Assembly: GCA_905250075.1 (NCBI GenBank)
Contig: CAJNOP010000124.1
Span: 194,373 to 258,372 of the forward strand
Direction: 5' to 3'
DNA from: Rotaria sp. Silwood1
Taxonomy: Eukaryota; Rotifera; Eurotatoria; Philodinida; Philodinidae
DNA length: 64,000 nt
Of the stretch, positions 1-18,047 are shown piece after piece. Positions within the stretch are counted from its first letter, which is position 1. The number at the start of each line of letters is the position of its first letter. The translations under genes were made by a program, and so were the position numbers. The notes under the pieces were generated by a model, which worked only from the letters and a program-made list of their open reading frames with translations, ran no database searches and had not been told where the DNA came from.

Positions 1-566
1 GTCAAGTCAAAAAGCAAAATTAATAACATATGAGAGATCGGTGTCAAAAACAGTGTTAAATTTTATGTACTTAGATGAAAACTGTTTTCTATCGAAAAGG
101 ATGCACGTGAGTTGTGAGTGTCGGTGTATTGTTGAATAACCACACCACACTCACACTCTCTTTTTTCTGTAAGAGCAAAAATAACTCATTGGAATGATGA
201 GTTGCTGTCCTTGCAAGAACTAGGATAGTTGCTGGGTACGAGATTAAGATGAAAAGAGAAAGTACTTATCCATATTTTCAAGGTAATATAAGCAGTCTGA
301 GGATCAAATTTATGTGACTAGGTGGTTTTAAAACGCCACTTAGGAAAACATTATCGACCAATTCTTGCGATTTACCCTAGAAGTAGAAAACTACAATGGC
401 TGTTTCTGCGAAAAAGGGGTTACGATAATGCTCTAAGTAACAGAGTCACCGACGGATTTCTATCAAACGAGCTAGACTTCGATCAATTTTGAGATGTTTC
501 TTATATGAAATTAGAGATTTACATTAGATATATCCAATTGAATTTTTAACGATAATTTTCCATTAG
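1..566. other. 5' flank, no assignable gene
   Basis: No convincing exon is seen except possible 5' exons of the membrane glycoprotein gene that follows. A short ATG-led stretch at 249-282 ends in a GT donor, but its phase does not fit the exon at 567, so I do not join it. The stretch contains the small telomere-like hairpin at 112-157. Confidence 0.5.
112..157. repeat. Degenerate telomere-like hairpin (GTGAGTGT...ACACTCAC)
   Basis: A GT-rich arm (112-127) is followed by about 14 nt and then a complementary CA-rich arm (142-156). Polarity is G-rich arm first, C-rich arm second, as in the ten longer TGTGGG hairpins further right. It is short and degenerate, so membership in that family is only plausible. 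Confidence 0.45.
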
Positions 567-2422
567 ACCTCCACATCGCCGTTGGTATGTCAAAAAGCGC
601 TTTCTCATTACAATGAGCACATTGGTGATTATTTGCATCGTAGGAATCATTCTCGGCTCTGTTTTAGGAACAAGATCTACCACCAGAACGACTGGTATGT
701 AATTTGATGCTCATTTGAAATAGAAGCTAAGCGACGGTTCATGTTGCAAACCTCGATTGTCTGATTTCACTTGCACCAATATAAAGTAGCTTAAAAGTTC
801 ATTTTGTAAAGAAAAATTGAATATTTACGCCATAGTTTGATCGTATCTATTGGTCTTTATGACGATGATAAGAGCACTTATAGTGCATATCTATATGAGA
901 AAGGGTAGAAATGAAGGTTCCTTATCTATTGAAATCTCCGTAGTCCAGATTTTGTTGAATATGAAGTATCAAGAGAGTAACACCATTTTTAGGGAACTGT
1001 TACTATTGTTAAATTTTGACTGGGTCAGAACATTTTTAGAGAGTTTTCACCCACTAGGACCCCAAGTTCAAAATTTTGATCTGAAACATCGCCGAAATCA
1101 AGCTCTTCAGTAGACTAGCTTAAGTTTAAATCTATAGAATTTTTAGAGACAGTACTTCCGAGATTTCAATTTTTTTCAGAATTCAAGCGTTTATTCATTG
1201 ACATTGTAGTCTACTGGATATCTTGGTTTGAACAATGTTTCAGATTAAAATTTTGAAATTAGAGTCCTAATCAACGAAAATTCAATAAAAGATGCAATAT
1301 CTCAATTTAGTCTAGGAAGATCTTTTGGCAGAAGCGTCACTTTTATCAAACTTGTAGAGATGAAGTAGTGATGTATGTGTCGACAGTTCGCAAATTTTTA
1401 ATCACTTTTTTTTATATCATTTGGTTAACTTGTCGATGGTCTATCAAATTTTATAATATCCAGCGTTGTAACTTCTGACAGACATTAGAAGACACACCGA
1501 AGTTTTTCACTATGAAGTTCAAAGTTTGGCCAACAATTTAAGGTCTCTATCTTTGAAAATTCAGTATATTTATCGTAGACGATAGTCTTTTCGAAAAGAA
1601 CTGAATTTATTATGAAACCATTCTGTTATTCTCTGCGGAACGGTGACATTTCACTCAGAAAGATATGGCGAATCTTTTAATGTTAGTTCGTATTTACCAT
1701 TTCTATTGTGTATGCCGTGCAGTAAATCGTTGAGAAACTAATAAGACTATTTATCGTGTTACAAATCATCGGTGTTAGTAATTTACTTCTCATATAAACA
1801 GTAACGATAATGAAAAAAGTAATTTTCATTGGAACCTATCTAGACCAACTGAAATGGCAAAAATCTGAAATAAGTTATTTTATATACAAATATAGATCGT
1901 CACAGACACATTTTCTTATGGAACCCATTAAAAAAATCTAGGTTTTTAGTGAGTCATAGAACTATTCTTTTCCTGTTTCGTGATGTACAAACTTTTCTAG
2001 AGAATTCAACGACGATTGTCTGCCCGTCAAACACGTCCAACATATGTGCCTTTTCAACAAGCCATACAATGACATCAGATGGCTATTATGGCACCGAGCT
2101 TCTCACTATAAACTGTAGCACCCCACTATCAAATATCACTGTTATATTTACAGTTCAAAAGACAGTCAGTGCTACTTTTGCACAGCAATACAATTCATTT
2201 ACACCTAATCTCGAGCAGTCTCATGTAGAAACGAGCTCACAAATATTTTACAAGTGGGTTTCTGCCAGCGGAGAAACATTTTTTACGAATGTGGATGAAA
2301 GCTACACAGAAGCACAATTTGACTTACAAGGTATAAACCAAACATTAGTCAATGATATCTATTATTTTACTGCAGAAATGACATGTAACGGTCAACTAAT
2401 TAATGCAACAGGACATTTTTAA
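567..2422 (+). CDS. Type II single-pass membrane glycoprotein, uncharacterised (two visible exons)
   Basis: Two exons join in phase: 567-694 (acceptor TTAG, donor GTATGT) and 2001-2422 (acceptor TCTAG, stop TAA). The junction rebuilds a Glu codon. Exon 1 encodes a basic juxtamembrane stretch (PPHRRWYVKKRF) followed by a hydrophobic segment of about 20 residues (LVIICIVGIILGSVLG), then Thr/Ser/Arg residues. This is typical of a signal anchor with the C terminus outside. Exon 2 encodes about 140 residues with Cys residues and several N-glycosylation sequons (NST, NTS, NCS, NIT, NQT, NAT), consistent with an ectodomain. The 1.3-kb intron is long compared with most introns here. An upstream exon is likely, because the exon 1 frame opens at an acceptor with no ATG before it; alternatively translation could start at the ATG at 612. 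I do not recognise the family. Confidence 0.55.
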
Positions 2423-5400
2423 AAAACTGTTAATGCATTTGATTGTAAAATTTACATTAATTCTATTTTTGTTCATGCAAAACAGACATACAAAAAAGAC
2501 TTTGGCTATGGATATTGGTAGGTGTTAGTAACGTCATGTATATGTACTGTATAGATAGACAATCGCTTGAAATATGAGCGTGGAAAAGTTTCGTTTCAGC
2601 GTTTCTTGGACTTCATCAAATTCTTGGATAAAAAATAAAATATACATAAGATAAAAACTATATAATTCGATAGAGTAATTGATGTTCTATCCGACTATAT
2701 TAAAATAAAAAATTTCCAATGTTTTGCCTAAATACAGTAAACTATACAAAACTCACAGAAATAACGTTATTAAACTGTATAGAGATATGCTTAAAATGAT
2801 CCTTAGTGTAAAGAAAATACTGACATTACAGTTTATTTGTTAGATGAAAATAAAAATTCTCATCATGCATTTTATTTCTTTGTATCAGAGATCATAAACG
2901 AGTATTCTAAAACTTGCACATAATATTACTATACTTAATCCATATATTGAATCATAGCATGGATTAACAAGTAGAATTCATGTAAAGAGATCGAGATAAG
3001 AGGTAAGAAGATACAACATTTATATAGTGATTTTATATATGTTTAAAGAAAATTTTCATAAATTAGATGAAATCAAAAGAGCATATTGTGCAATTCAATA
3101 TGAATAATAAAACAAATGATTGTCTATTATTTCACATAAGCTTTCATAGAATAATTTGTTTCGTTCATATCACACAGAAGAAAAAAAAACACAAAGGAAG
3201 TCTATGAAGTGATCCAGATGTCTATGTCTTCTAAGCGGCATCGATATGCTTCCATAATGAACAAATTTTTTTCCTATAAAATAATGAATCGAGATAAAAC
3301 ATATAAAATCAAACTCTTATAAAAAGATATTCATTCGTCCATGTATTAACATTTAATATAAGCTATTATAGGTTTCATCTCCTTGTATCTTTTTTGTATA
3401 ATCGCACATATATATATATACATACACATGTGCAATTTCATGCTTGAATTAACTTGTATCATCGGTAATATAAAACAATATCTGGCGTGAGGTCAGACAA
3501 TTTAATCGATTATTTTATTCGATCTGATAAAATAAATTCGGTTTAGTTTCTATTTAGATTTTTCAGTATGATATTATCTTAGACTGTCAATTAACTATCA
3601 AGAAATTGTTTCTTTTCTATGTTTTCTTATGTAATATAAGAGTCAAAATACTTGAGAAGAACTCATTATATATGTATGTATTATCAAAAGAATGATAGTA
3701 TGCGCGGCATTGATACATCCCAGCAAGAAACTTGTTGATCGAAAAGTCAATATATATACGACCTATTTGATTTGATTAAAAGGCAAAACGACATAATCAT
3801 ATATGTGATGTCACATTTCTTTAAGATCAAAAGTAAAATAGAATGTGAGCTGGCATGTGCACAGCAGGATAAATACTATCTGTATGTATCTCTCTAATTA
3901 CCTGGTGTAAAGAATGTTTTCTTTTTTCTTCATACTAAATTGACAAAATATGTCATTGTTATATGTTTTTGTTTTCTATTTTTCAAATCCATTTCCGAAA
4001 GCTTTCGACTGACGCCAATAACTGTAGGTGGAGCATACCTAATCGAATGTGTATATGTGTGATTATTTTTCGAAAGAAAAAATCATTTAGTATTGATTGT
4101 TGATATAAAATATTATGTTTTTTTTTCTCTTTCTCTCTCAGACACGAGCTCTTGTTTAGATAGTATGTGTGTAAGGTGTTTTGCCTTTAAATAACAATAA
4201 TATATTCCTCACTATCGATGATTACATTTCACACATCATTATATATGTATATGTATATGAGAGACAATTGATTTTTATGTTTTCAATCAACCATGAAGTC
4301 CAGAGGTTCTTTTTTATTTTTTCTTTCTTTAACAATAAATCTATTCAATTAAACAAAAAAAAATAAGAAGCAATTTATATTGTCGCCATGAAGTGGTTCG
4401 ATCTTTTCTTTTTAATATCAAATATGAGATTACATTATCAAACACAAAAAAAAAAAATGAAGACGAGAAAGAGAGCCACTTATTCTCGACGACAATGATT
4501 ATGATGTGAAAAAGTGTATGAGCAAAGTCGGCATATATAAAATGCACCAGTAGCAACTAGTTTCAATGATATACTCGACAAGTGAAAGAGGAGCGCTTAT
4601 TGATCGGAAGGAGGCAACGATCGATAATCTTTTCCCAGCATTATATTTAGATGAGTTTCAAAACATCAATATAACAGCTGTATTTCCTCAAAGAAAAAAG
4701 AAAACAAAAAAAAAAAAAATTCGTTCAACTCATCATGAATGATAATGAACTGTAAACAAACTTGATATATTTCCAATAGGAGAAAAGAAAGAAACAATCA
4801 TTAATATAAATAAAATATCTTGACCAATGAACATAATGATATGAGAAGAGAAAAAGAAAAATATATTTATATTGCTATAAACGTATTGTAAAGCTATATC
4901 ACAAATATTCTTTACATATACAGACAACAACAAAAATGGTTCTTTTGCCGTATCATCAGGTGAGTTTGATTCATGTTTTCTTTTTTTGAAATGCAAAAAA
5001 ACAATCCGACTTATTTGCATTATGAAATATAAGATATAATGTCATTTGATATGAATATATAATCTTCAAATGAATATAGAAAAAAAATAATCATTAGAAA
5101 TATGTGTTATTAATGAAGAAGATTTACATATAAAATTTAACTTGTCAATTGTAAACGTCGCACTCTGTTAGATAGATAATAATCTAGCACACTTTCTTTG
5201 AATTCTATGATGCTAGAGGGCATTTTGATAGAAAGTCGATAAACAACATAGTTGAATATCTATTTCACTTTTCTTTTTCGTCAATAAAAGTATCTATCTA
5301 AAGAAAAAATGTGTTTATCTTAGGCGTGAAAATCATCTCTCTTAATGTGTTATATTACTAAAAGAAAAAAAAAAAATAGTGAAGATGTCATCTAGTGTGA

Positions 5401-6654
5401 TATTATGTTAAGCTTCGTTAAGCACAATCAATAAAATTCGATATATTGCATGATATAGCTAACTATTTAAAAGATAAATCTGTTTTATTTTCGAGAATTA
5501 TATTATTTTTTTTGTTGTCTATTCCGATCACAGTTTTCGATGTTGTTTTTTGCGGGGAATAAAAACAAAATTCACCGTGACCTAGTCTTCTCTCAATCCA
5601 GTCCGAAGTTACCATGAAGCTATAAAAGATTGGTAGAAATTTGGACACCGTGCGGAAAAGCTTCTTCTTCCTCAATCAAAAAAATCCAGATTTTGATTGA
5701 TAATTCTTGATATATTTGTTTTTTGTCTATTGCGTACAATTATACTTGAAATACTCTCCGATGTTTTTGTCTCAATAAATATATATATATATATATATAT
5801 GAATGTTATTGTCACTTAAAAGATTTCTCTATTTCACATTTCCGATGGCATTATACTTTATGTTTATTTGCGGATGCTGACTGCGCTAACCCGGATATTG
5901 GTTTAGTTGCAAGCTATTTCTTTTTTTTTTCCTCTGTCATTTGTTATTACTAATAGCCGGAATTGAGAATGATAGAAGTAATAATAGATCATTTTGATAA
6001 AAAATAAAAAGAGAAAATGTCATAGTCTCTTATACATCTACCCCCATTTGCGTTGCTCGATCATCAGATGAATTTATTAGTAATAGCTATTCTTTTGTTT
6101 CCTTGTTTGCTCGAGTTAAATCATACACAAGCTCGAGAATGGAAAAAAAAAGAAAAAAAAAAAAGGAATCATTTACCCAATCGTCAATACCCAAGAATGA
6201 AGAAATTTTTTGCCGATTGGCTTGTATGAGTTTATTTGACGCCGGAGGGCATGATTGGTCGAAAACAGAGAACGAACGTATAAAAAAAAGAGAAGTACAC
6301 TTAGCTCAGCATACATATATACATATATGTATATATGAAATTTTGTTTTGAAAAAAAAAATTGGATTTTGTATGTGTCTATTTATATTTGATATTATATA
6401 TTTGTTTATTTTGTTTTTCATATCAACACTGATACTTTTTTTTTTAACTATAACAAAGTTGATTATCATTATTCATCCTTTTCCTTTGTCTTCATTGTGC
6501 GTTTTACTACATTCATATAATTTTCTTCATTTGTGCAAATTAATTTTTTTGCTTCGGGTATTTATTGTTGTCAACTCATTATCATAGTTGTCGAACTGCC
6601 GCAGGATCTTGAGAACGAAAAAGAAAAAAAAAAAAAGTTCAACAACATCGTCGT
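2423..6654. other. Intergenic, very AT-rich, no gene seen
   Basis: About 4.2 kb of low-complexity AT-rich DNA with many poly-A/T tracts. It includes short (AT)n runs near 3408-3422 and a longer one at about 5777-5800. Open frames here are short, rich in Phe/Lys/Ile, and look like by-products of A/T tracts. The right end presumably carries the AP-2 promoter, but I cannot mark a specific site. Confidence 0.6.
5777..5800. repeat. (AT)n microsatellite
   Basis: A run of about 11 alternating AT dinucleotides in intergenic DNA upstream of the AP-2 gene. Confidence 0.85.
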
Positions 6655-9472
6655 ATGCCATCTGCATTCGATCTAATAATTGATTCAGGCAGTGGTAGTA
6701 GTGGTGGTGTGCAAATCGATGTAAGTTTCTTTTTTTTTTATATACTATTTTCTTACACCATCAAACAGCCTTTAGGCGGAACAAGTTAAAGAAAGAAATT
6801 TTGTTTTATTTATTCCTTCATATATTGTCAAAATATAGACATTGATTATTTTCTTTTACAAATAATTCACTAAATTAACTAGTAGTTACTTGCTCTGTTT
6901 GTTTTTCAATATATTTTATTCATTATATCAATGAATATGTCTTATTGTTTTTACAGGATATAAAATATGGTTCATCACCAACATCATCATCATCACCATC
7001 ATCAGTTGGTGGTGGTCCATTTAATACATCGACAAGTTCTCGTACAGGAGTTATTACTGATCCATCATTTCCTTATTTTCCACCTCCATTTAATCCAACA
7101 TTTGCAACTCAATTTGATATACATGCAGCAACGAGTGCTATGGAACATTATCCGACATTTAATTATGGTGCAGTAAATGGTTCGTCAGTGTCATCATCAT
7201 CATCATCTTATGGAACTACAACAACAAGTATGCATCATCATCATCATCATTCAAATACAAGCAATAATGCATTTAATACATCATCATATGATCCATATGC
7301 AACTGCTTATGTAGCAACGGCTGCTGTTGCACGTCATCATCAGTCAATTCTTGATGTTCATCATCAACAAGCAGCAGAACTTTATTCTCGTCATGCACAA
7401 CATCATCAGACATCGTCGAGTTCGCTTGTCGATAATACAGCTCGTGTAAGTTAGAAATTCTTAAGAGTGTTGATGTGATGCATTGAACCAAATATAATAA
7501 TAGACAGACGGCTTTATCATGTTGTACATTAAACATTTGATTTCTATTAAAAGAAAATTCATTTTTATAGATTCTTAATGGTGGAGATGACTTACAAACT
7601 GATGAACCATCTTATCATAGATCATCGGCGAGTAGAGGTACGATTTAAAATATTTTGTGTTGTTTTTTTCTTTTCAATTTAATTTAATTTATTGAATATT
7701 CTTCTTTCGTTTTTAATTTCTTCATAGATGGTCGACGTTCGGATCGATCTCGAGATTCAAGTTCATTTTCTTCAATGTGTTCTGGAAATGGTAATGGACC
7801 TATGTCACCGACAGATTTATTTTGTCAAGGTAAAAATATTTTTGTATTCAATTGTTCTTATTTTTCATTAAATATATTAAACTATTTTGTTTATAGTACC
7901 TGGTCGACTATCACTTTTAAGTCAATCATCAAAATATAAAGTAACAATAAGTGAAATTCAACGACGTCTTGGTCCACCTGAAAATCTCAACGCATCATTA
8001 CTTGGTGGTGTTTTAAGACGGTAAACCATAAGCATGTTGATTTGTCGAGATGGCAATTTAATAATTCTTGTGTTCGAAAAGTAGAGAGTTTGACTGATTT
8101 TTAAATAGTTGTCTATAGAAACAACATAGAGAGCTGTGATTTTCATCACCCAAGGTGGAAGTTTCTAGACAATCTATGTATACTCTCACCATGTTGAGTC
8201 GAATGATAATAAGCGACTTGAGATCACTATTTCAGTGTTTTTTAAATTAGCAAAAAAATTTCGTATATAGCATAAAAGTCCAAATTTTTAAAATCTTGAA
8301 ATAGCAGTAGTCTCAAGTCACTTACCATCATTCGACTCAGCCTAATGAATTATCTCTGTCAATCAGAGGAGAGAGGATTTCCAAAAAAATTGCTGTCACT
8401 CTGAAATGGAACATACTAGAAAGCGGAGACTTTTGTGGATCAATCATAGTTCAAGCCCAAATTAAAATAGAAAATGACTTCACAATATCTTATTTAAAAT
8501 CTTCAGAAAGAATTCAATTGATAGTTGTTGACTAATTAGATTTTGGCAAATGAAAGATGACGACCGAGATTCTTCTCTAGCGAATAATGAAAATCTCAAG
8601 TCTCTACGTTGTTCCTATCAAAATTTATTCCGAAAACGACAGTAAAATATATGAGATAGCGTTATAGTTTTAGTTTCTCTTTATGCTATTGTTGATTAAA
8701 TGATCAAATTTATATCTTAGTGCTAAATCAAAGAATGGTGGTCGAGATCTACGTAATAAATTAGATAAATTTGGTGTTACTTTAACAGCTGGTCGTCGTA
8801 AAACATCAACAACAACATTATTTACTTCTCTACTTGAAGGTAAAAATCATAGATGACTGTAATTTTTTTTATTAATAAAAATTTATTCATTTTAGGAGAA
8901 GCAAATCAATTAGCAATAGATTTTCGTACGATATGTGAAGCTGAATTTCCAGTTAAAATTACTGCCAATTATATAGCAAGACATTATTCAGAACCAAATG
9001 AAATTAGTACACGACGAAATATGATTTTAGCTGCTAGGTCAATTTCTATTATGAATTTTCAAAATTTTTTGAAACAGAAAAAAAAAAAAAGAAATTTTTT
9101 ACTTTTTTCTTCTATCATTTTAGACAATTAGTTCAAGAATTCAGTGATTTACTCAAACAAGATCGATCACCTGTAAATTTTGCATCATCAAATAATGCAA
9201 TGTCTTCAAATTCTCGACATACATCTAATTCATCATTGATTTCTCATCATCATATATCTACAATTCCACCTGTTCTTGATTCATCTGTACAACGATCATT
9301 ATTAATATTTTCTCTTATAACACATGGTTTTGGTACACCAGCTATAGCTGCTGTTGTCGATCTATTTCAATCATATTTAAATGAAATGCTTAAAAATTAT
9401 GAAGAAAATTATCCGATGTTTATGGCAACAACATCATCAAAAAATGGCTGCAGTGGTAGTGACATTGATTAA
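6655..9472 (+). CDS. TFAP2: Transcription factor AP-2 (TFAP2 family), 8 exons
   Basis: Exons: 6655-6720, 6957-7445, 7571-7637, 7728-7829, 7897-8020, 8721-8839, 8896-9037, 9124-9472. All are GT-AG, all phases close, giving about 485 residues. AP-2 proteins are sequence-specific nuclear activators of metazoan development that bind GC-rich palindromes as dimers. The N-terminal half (about 1-240) is low-complexity Ser/His/Tyr/Pro-rich with a run of six His, as expected for a divergent activation region. From about residue 242 the family's DNA-binding and helix-span-helix region is clear: [69 protein letters not shown] and [12 protein letters not shown]. The start is the first ATG in frame with a good donor; an additional 5' exon is possible. 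The 700-bp intron 5 interrupts the Arg codon of the conserved VLRRAKSK motif and contains a foldback. Confidence 0.93.
8193..8342. repeat. Imperfect foldback inside AP-2 intron 5
   Basis: The segment at about 8193-8236 (starting GTTGAGTCGAATGAT) is repeated inverted at about 8298-8342 (ending ATCATTCGACTCAGC), with about 60 nt between. Arms are imperfect. It looks like a small MITE-type insertion and would account for part of this unusually long intron. No target duplication was identified. Confidence 0.6.
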
Positions 9473-11302
9473 CCTAACATTTTCGTTCTCGTTTTTCTTT
9501 TTCTTTTCTGCACTTTTGACAAATATATGTATACATAAAATAAATATATTCGATTGGATGAACATAACAGGTGCGATTATTCTTTACTCGATTCCCGCCT
9601 ATCAAATATGTATGTAATCAACCGTACTAATCAAACTTAAAAATACGTGCATACATCCGAAAAAATAAAATGAAAGAAATAATCGATGTATCTATGCTGT
9701 TGAATGAGTGAATCAAGTAGTGCGCAAATAAGACGTGAAAAAGAAAAAAACTATTTGCTACATCTTTTTGAATATTGATGCTCGAAGCTATTGATCGTAG
9801 TACCATATGTGTGAATTTGCTGGGAAATTGTACAAATAGAAAAATATGATTACTATGAATCATTGCTAATTGATACAACTAATTTTTTTTTTTTGAATGT
9901 CTGTTCTATTGAGTAAATTGCATCGCTACTCAAAAGACATTCTTTGAAAAATAATATATACAGCTATTAAATAATTTAAATAGTTGATTTCATTAGATTT
10001 GAACTTTGATAATTAGCACTTGATTTTTTTCGCTTTTTTTTTCCATTGATGTTTTCTGATTACGCATCCCACAATTCTCGAAAAAAGGTTCAATTATAGT
10101 CAATGACTTTGTTTTTTGTTTGAAAGACCATGCCAAGATGTAGCGTATGATGGAAGCTGTTTTTTAGTTAAACATTGTTATTATTGTATAAAAAAAATAT
10201 TTTTATAATTAGAATCCTATTTTTTGAGAGTTTTTCGAGACATTCAATGTTTCATTCCTGTTCTTCACTTAAAAAGTAAGAATTAAAGAGAGAGGGTTGC
10301 CATGTTCTTTCCAAAAAAAAAATGAAACATATAGGATGAAGGCTTACAGAGAATTTTGAGTTGTTAAATGAGCTATTTTTGACGCTTGCTAATTAAATAT
10401 CTCTCAAAAACATCATAGCATAGGGCTGAAAATTTCATGCAATTTCAATGTCTTTGAGTCAAGATCGATTTTGAAGGGAGAAGATGAGTTTGAAGAAAGT
10501 ATAATTTAATCACTAATTATAAAGGGAAAGGCGATAAACTTTCTGTTCTCGAAAAGTTTGAATTTTCTACCAATTATTTTGTTACAACTTTGTGGAAGAA
10601 CATGACTAGAGATGTGTGGGAAGACCAAAAAAAAGAAATTATTCCAACAGGAACTATAGATTATAGTTCAATATTCTATGGTGTCTAAGCGAATTATCTT
10701 ATAAATCAAATGAATTAGAACATAATTCAAGAGAAATGATCCAAAAAATTTGTAGTTGTCGCCTAAATAAATCAAAACATGAGTGTTAAAGAATTTTTTA
10801 AGATGTAATACGAATTTCAGTATCTTCTGTTCAATACGTTTCATGAAGAAGTTTTCTGGCGAATTTTCATCCCATCACACGCTCAGAAATCATAGGAAAT
10901 CTATCTAAGTAACGAATTTTAAAGAAAAAAAAATCATTCTATTTTATCTATATGAAATGCTCCATGAGTCAATATTGAATTAAATGATGTTCTCTTTCTC
11001 ATATTCATGAACGTAATTTCAAATTTCGCTTTCTCTCACGCGAAAGAAATTAATTAAAATAACGAAGTGTGTATGAATATTCCTTAAATAGCCGTAATTA
11101 TTCAAGAGGATTCTTGTGATCTGTCTTTTAGTGACATCGTTTGTGTTGCTTATGATTTGTTCATTATTGGATTGATCGGTGTATTGACGTATCAGATTTA
11201 ATTGGACTTTTAAACAAAGAAAAGATTTGTCCTAGCAACGTTTTCTTCACTACTTTTTTTAATATTCATCATTACGGTAACAATCTTTCGAATACAGTCG
11301 TT
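9473..11302. other. Intergenic between AP-2 and RUVBL2
   Basis: AT-rich spacer with no supported gene. Short AATAAA-like motifs shortly after the AP-2 stop (for example near 9537) could serve polyadenylation. A short hairpin, TTGAGTA...TACTCAA, lies near 9910-9935. Confidence 0.55.
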
Positions 11303-15960
<4,658 letters not shown>

Positions 15961-18047
15961 TTATGAATACAATTCAATAGTTTTTTTCTTTGTTATTGTT
16001 ATTTGTATCTATTAATTGTCATAGACATCTTATAGTGAATATTCAAGAAAAGAAAACTATGAGAAAGATAAAAGAAAAAGATATTTTATGTTTTAATAAT
16101 GCAATTAATGATGTTTTCACAAAAAGATTCTCTTCGACAAGGTCTCATAATGTAAAATGTATGATTTAGTTCGTTCTTCGTTGATTTGTTTCGCTATGCA
16201 TCAATGCACAATTGATTGGTACATCGGAATCAATTAAGCGAAATACTTTCTAGATTTGTTTTAGTAGCGTCTCTATATGGACGTTGTTTTTCTTATTTTT
16301 ATTATCACTAATATTATCATCTGGGAGCAATAGAAAAGAAAAATGACACAAAATAAAGAAAAAGAAATGAGTTATCATCATAATATGCTCAGAAACAACT
16401 CTTTTTATGGTCTAATACGATGGTTGTTTTTTTTTTTTGCTTTTTTTTCTTCTATATAGAACAGAAACACAAATTCCTTAAGATGTTTTGTACGTCAATA
16501 GATTATTAACCAATTGTTGAGTTTGATTCATATGCTGATAAATAATATTTTTATGGCATTTCTTATTCTAGCTTGAATAATTAGTTTGAATGATCATCGT
16601 AATAAAAATAAGTATATAACATTTTATATTTAATCAAAAATAAAAAGATAAGTGATATATAAGATTATTATTCAAACTATAAGCGTTTAAGCAAGAATGT
16701 AACATTTTCCATAGACATATGATCACTATTAATTGAGTTGATCTTCTCCAGCACGTTTTTATTTGATGTTTTCAATTGATTTGTACTGTATAATATTATC
16801 ACTTCATCGTTTGCCTTAAGAAAAGAGAATGATAAGGTTATACAGTTGTTTTTAGTAAGCCAATATTGTTTTATATCTTGGATATGTGGTAACATCCTTT
16901 TATTAGGCATCAATGATAAGAATAAATAGTTACTGGAAAAAAAAGGCTTACTACTCTCCTATTAGCATCAATAGCAGCATTGATATTTAAAGAGCAATTA
17001 TGATATAAATTTACTCTCATCTATAATAACGATATATATATATCAATGACCTCTATATTATTACAACGATTGTCTTGTTATCTACTGTCATACAGGTAAG
17101 TTTACGTATGATAAATAATCGTTTAACATTGATAATCAAGAAGATACAATGAAAAAATTATTATTCGTCAAAAATAAAATTTCTCCACGAACAAGAAATA
17201 GTGTAAAAGTTTGTTTAAAAAGATGATTTTATTCCATAGTTTAATGTATACCAAATAGTTTTATACAACGAATACGTATTTCTTTATGTTAGTGTATATT
17301 AATCCTATAGTTCATTCTCGAATACATAATGCACGTATATAATTGATTTTTTGTTGAGCTATAATAGCTTAGAATGGTTTGATTTTTCAGGCCTTGTTTC
17401 TTAAGATATCGATTTTTTCCGATTCTTCAGCGAAAAGTTGTGATCACATAAAAAGTCGAGTTTTGACTTCAAAATTTACATAAACAAAGTGCTTAGTAAG
17501 ATTAAAGTAAAGATTGTTCATATAATTACATATTTAAAAAGAAAATACAGTCAATTTTTCGCCTAATCTGAGCGGTACCACAACTTTTTGTTGAAAAACG
17601 CAATAAAACTTCGATATCTGAAGAATGGAAGTCTAGAAAAACAAAGTATTTTAGACTTTTCTATTGATTGCTAGTATTCATCAAATAAACACCATCTCAA
17701 TCGAAAAGCAATTCGACACTTGGCGAGCTTCTCTCTTTAGTAGAGACGTGCAAGAGAAATCAGTTGATAAGATTCAATAGAAATATTGAGAATTCATTTT
17801 AATATTGGTAGAAAATCGTACGAAAAATTTGTTTTTTTTTCTTATTTTATTCATTTAGTAATCTATCAAGATTTTCACATGAGACCTATGTGGTACAGTG
17901 CAAATACAATTGTTATTTGATCAATACGCAACTATTTAAAAAACATTTTCATATTAATGACAATCGATTAATATATATTTCAGAAATTTTTATTTGCAAA
18001 AGCTTTTCCATTTTATTGTCTTCTAGTTAATATTATTTTAATTCAAT
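15961..18047. other. Intergenic between RUVBL2 and MCTP
   Basis: AT-rich spacer. A minus-strand open frame of 78 codons at 16677-16913 has no recognisable domain and is not called as a gene. Around 17388-17650 there is a weak inverted similarity (GATATCGA...TTCTTCAG...AAAGTTGTG on one side, the reverse on the other), suggesting an old decayed foldback. Confidence 0.5.

Noticed and set aside
6103..6587. Several overlapping ORFs on both strands before AP-2
   Set aside because: Translations of poly-A/T and AT tracts (Lys- or Phe-rich), with no motif and no splice support.
7273..7536. Minus-strand ORF opposite AP-2 exon 2
   Set aside because: Shadow of the repetitive CAT/TCA codons of the His/Ser-rich AP-2 N terminus.
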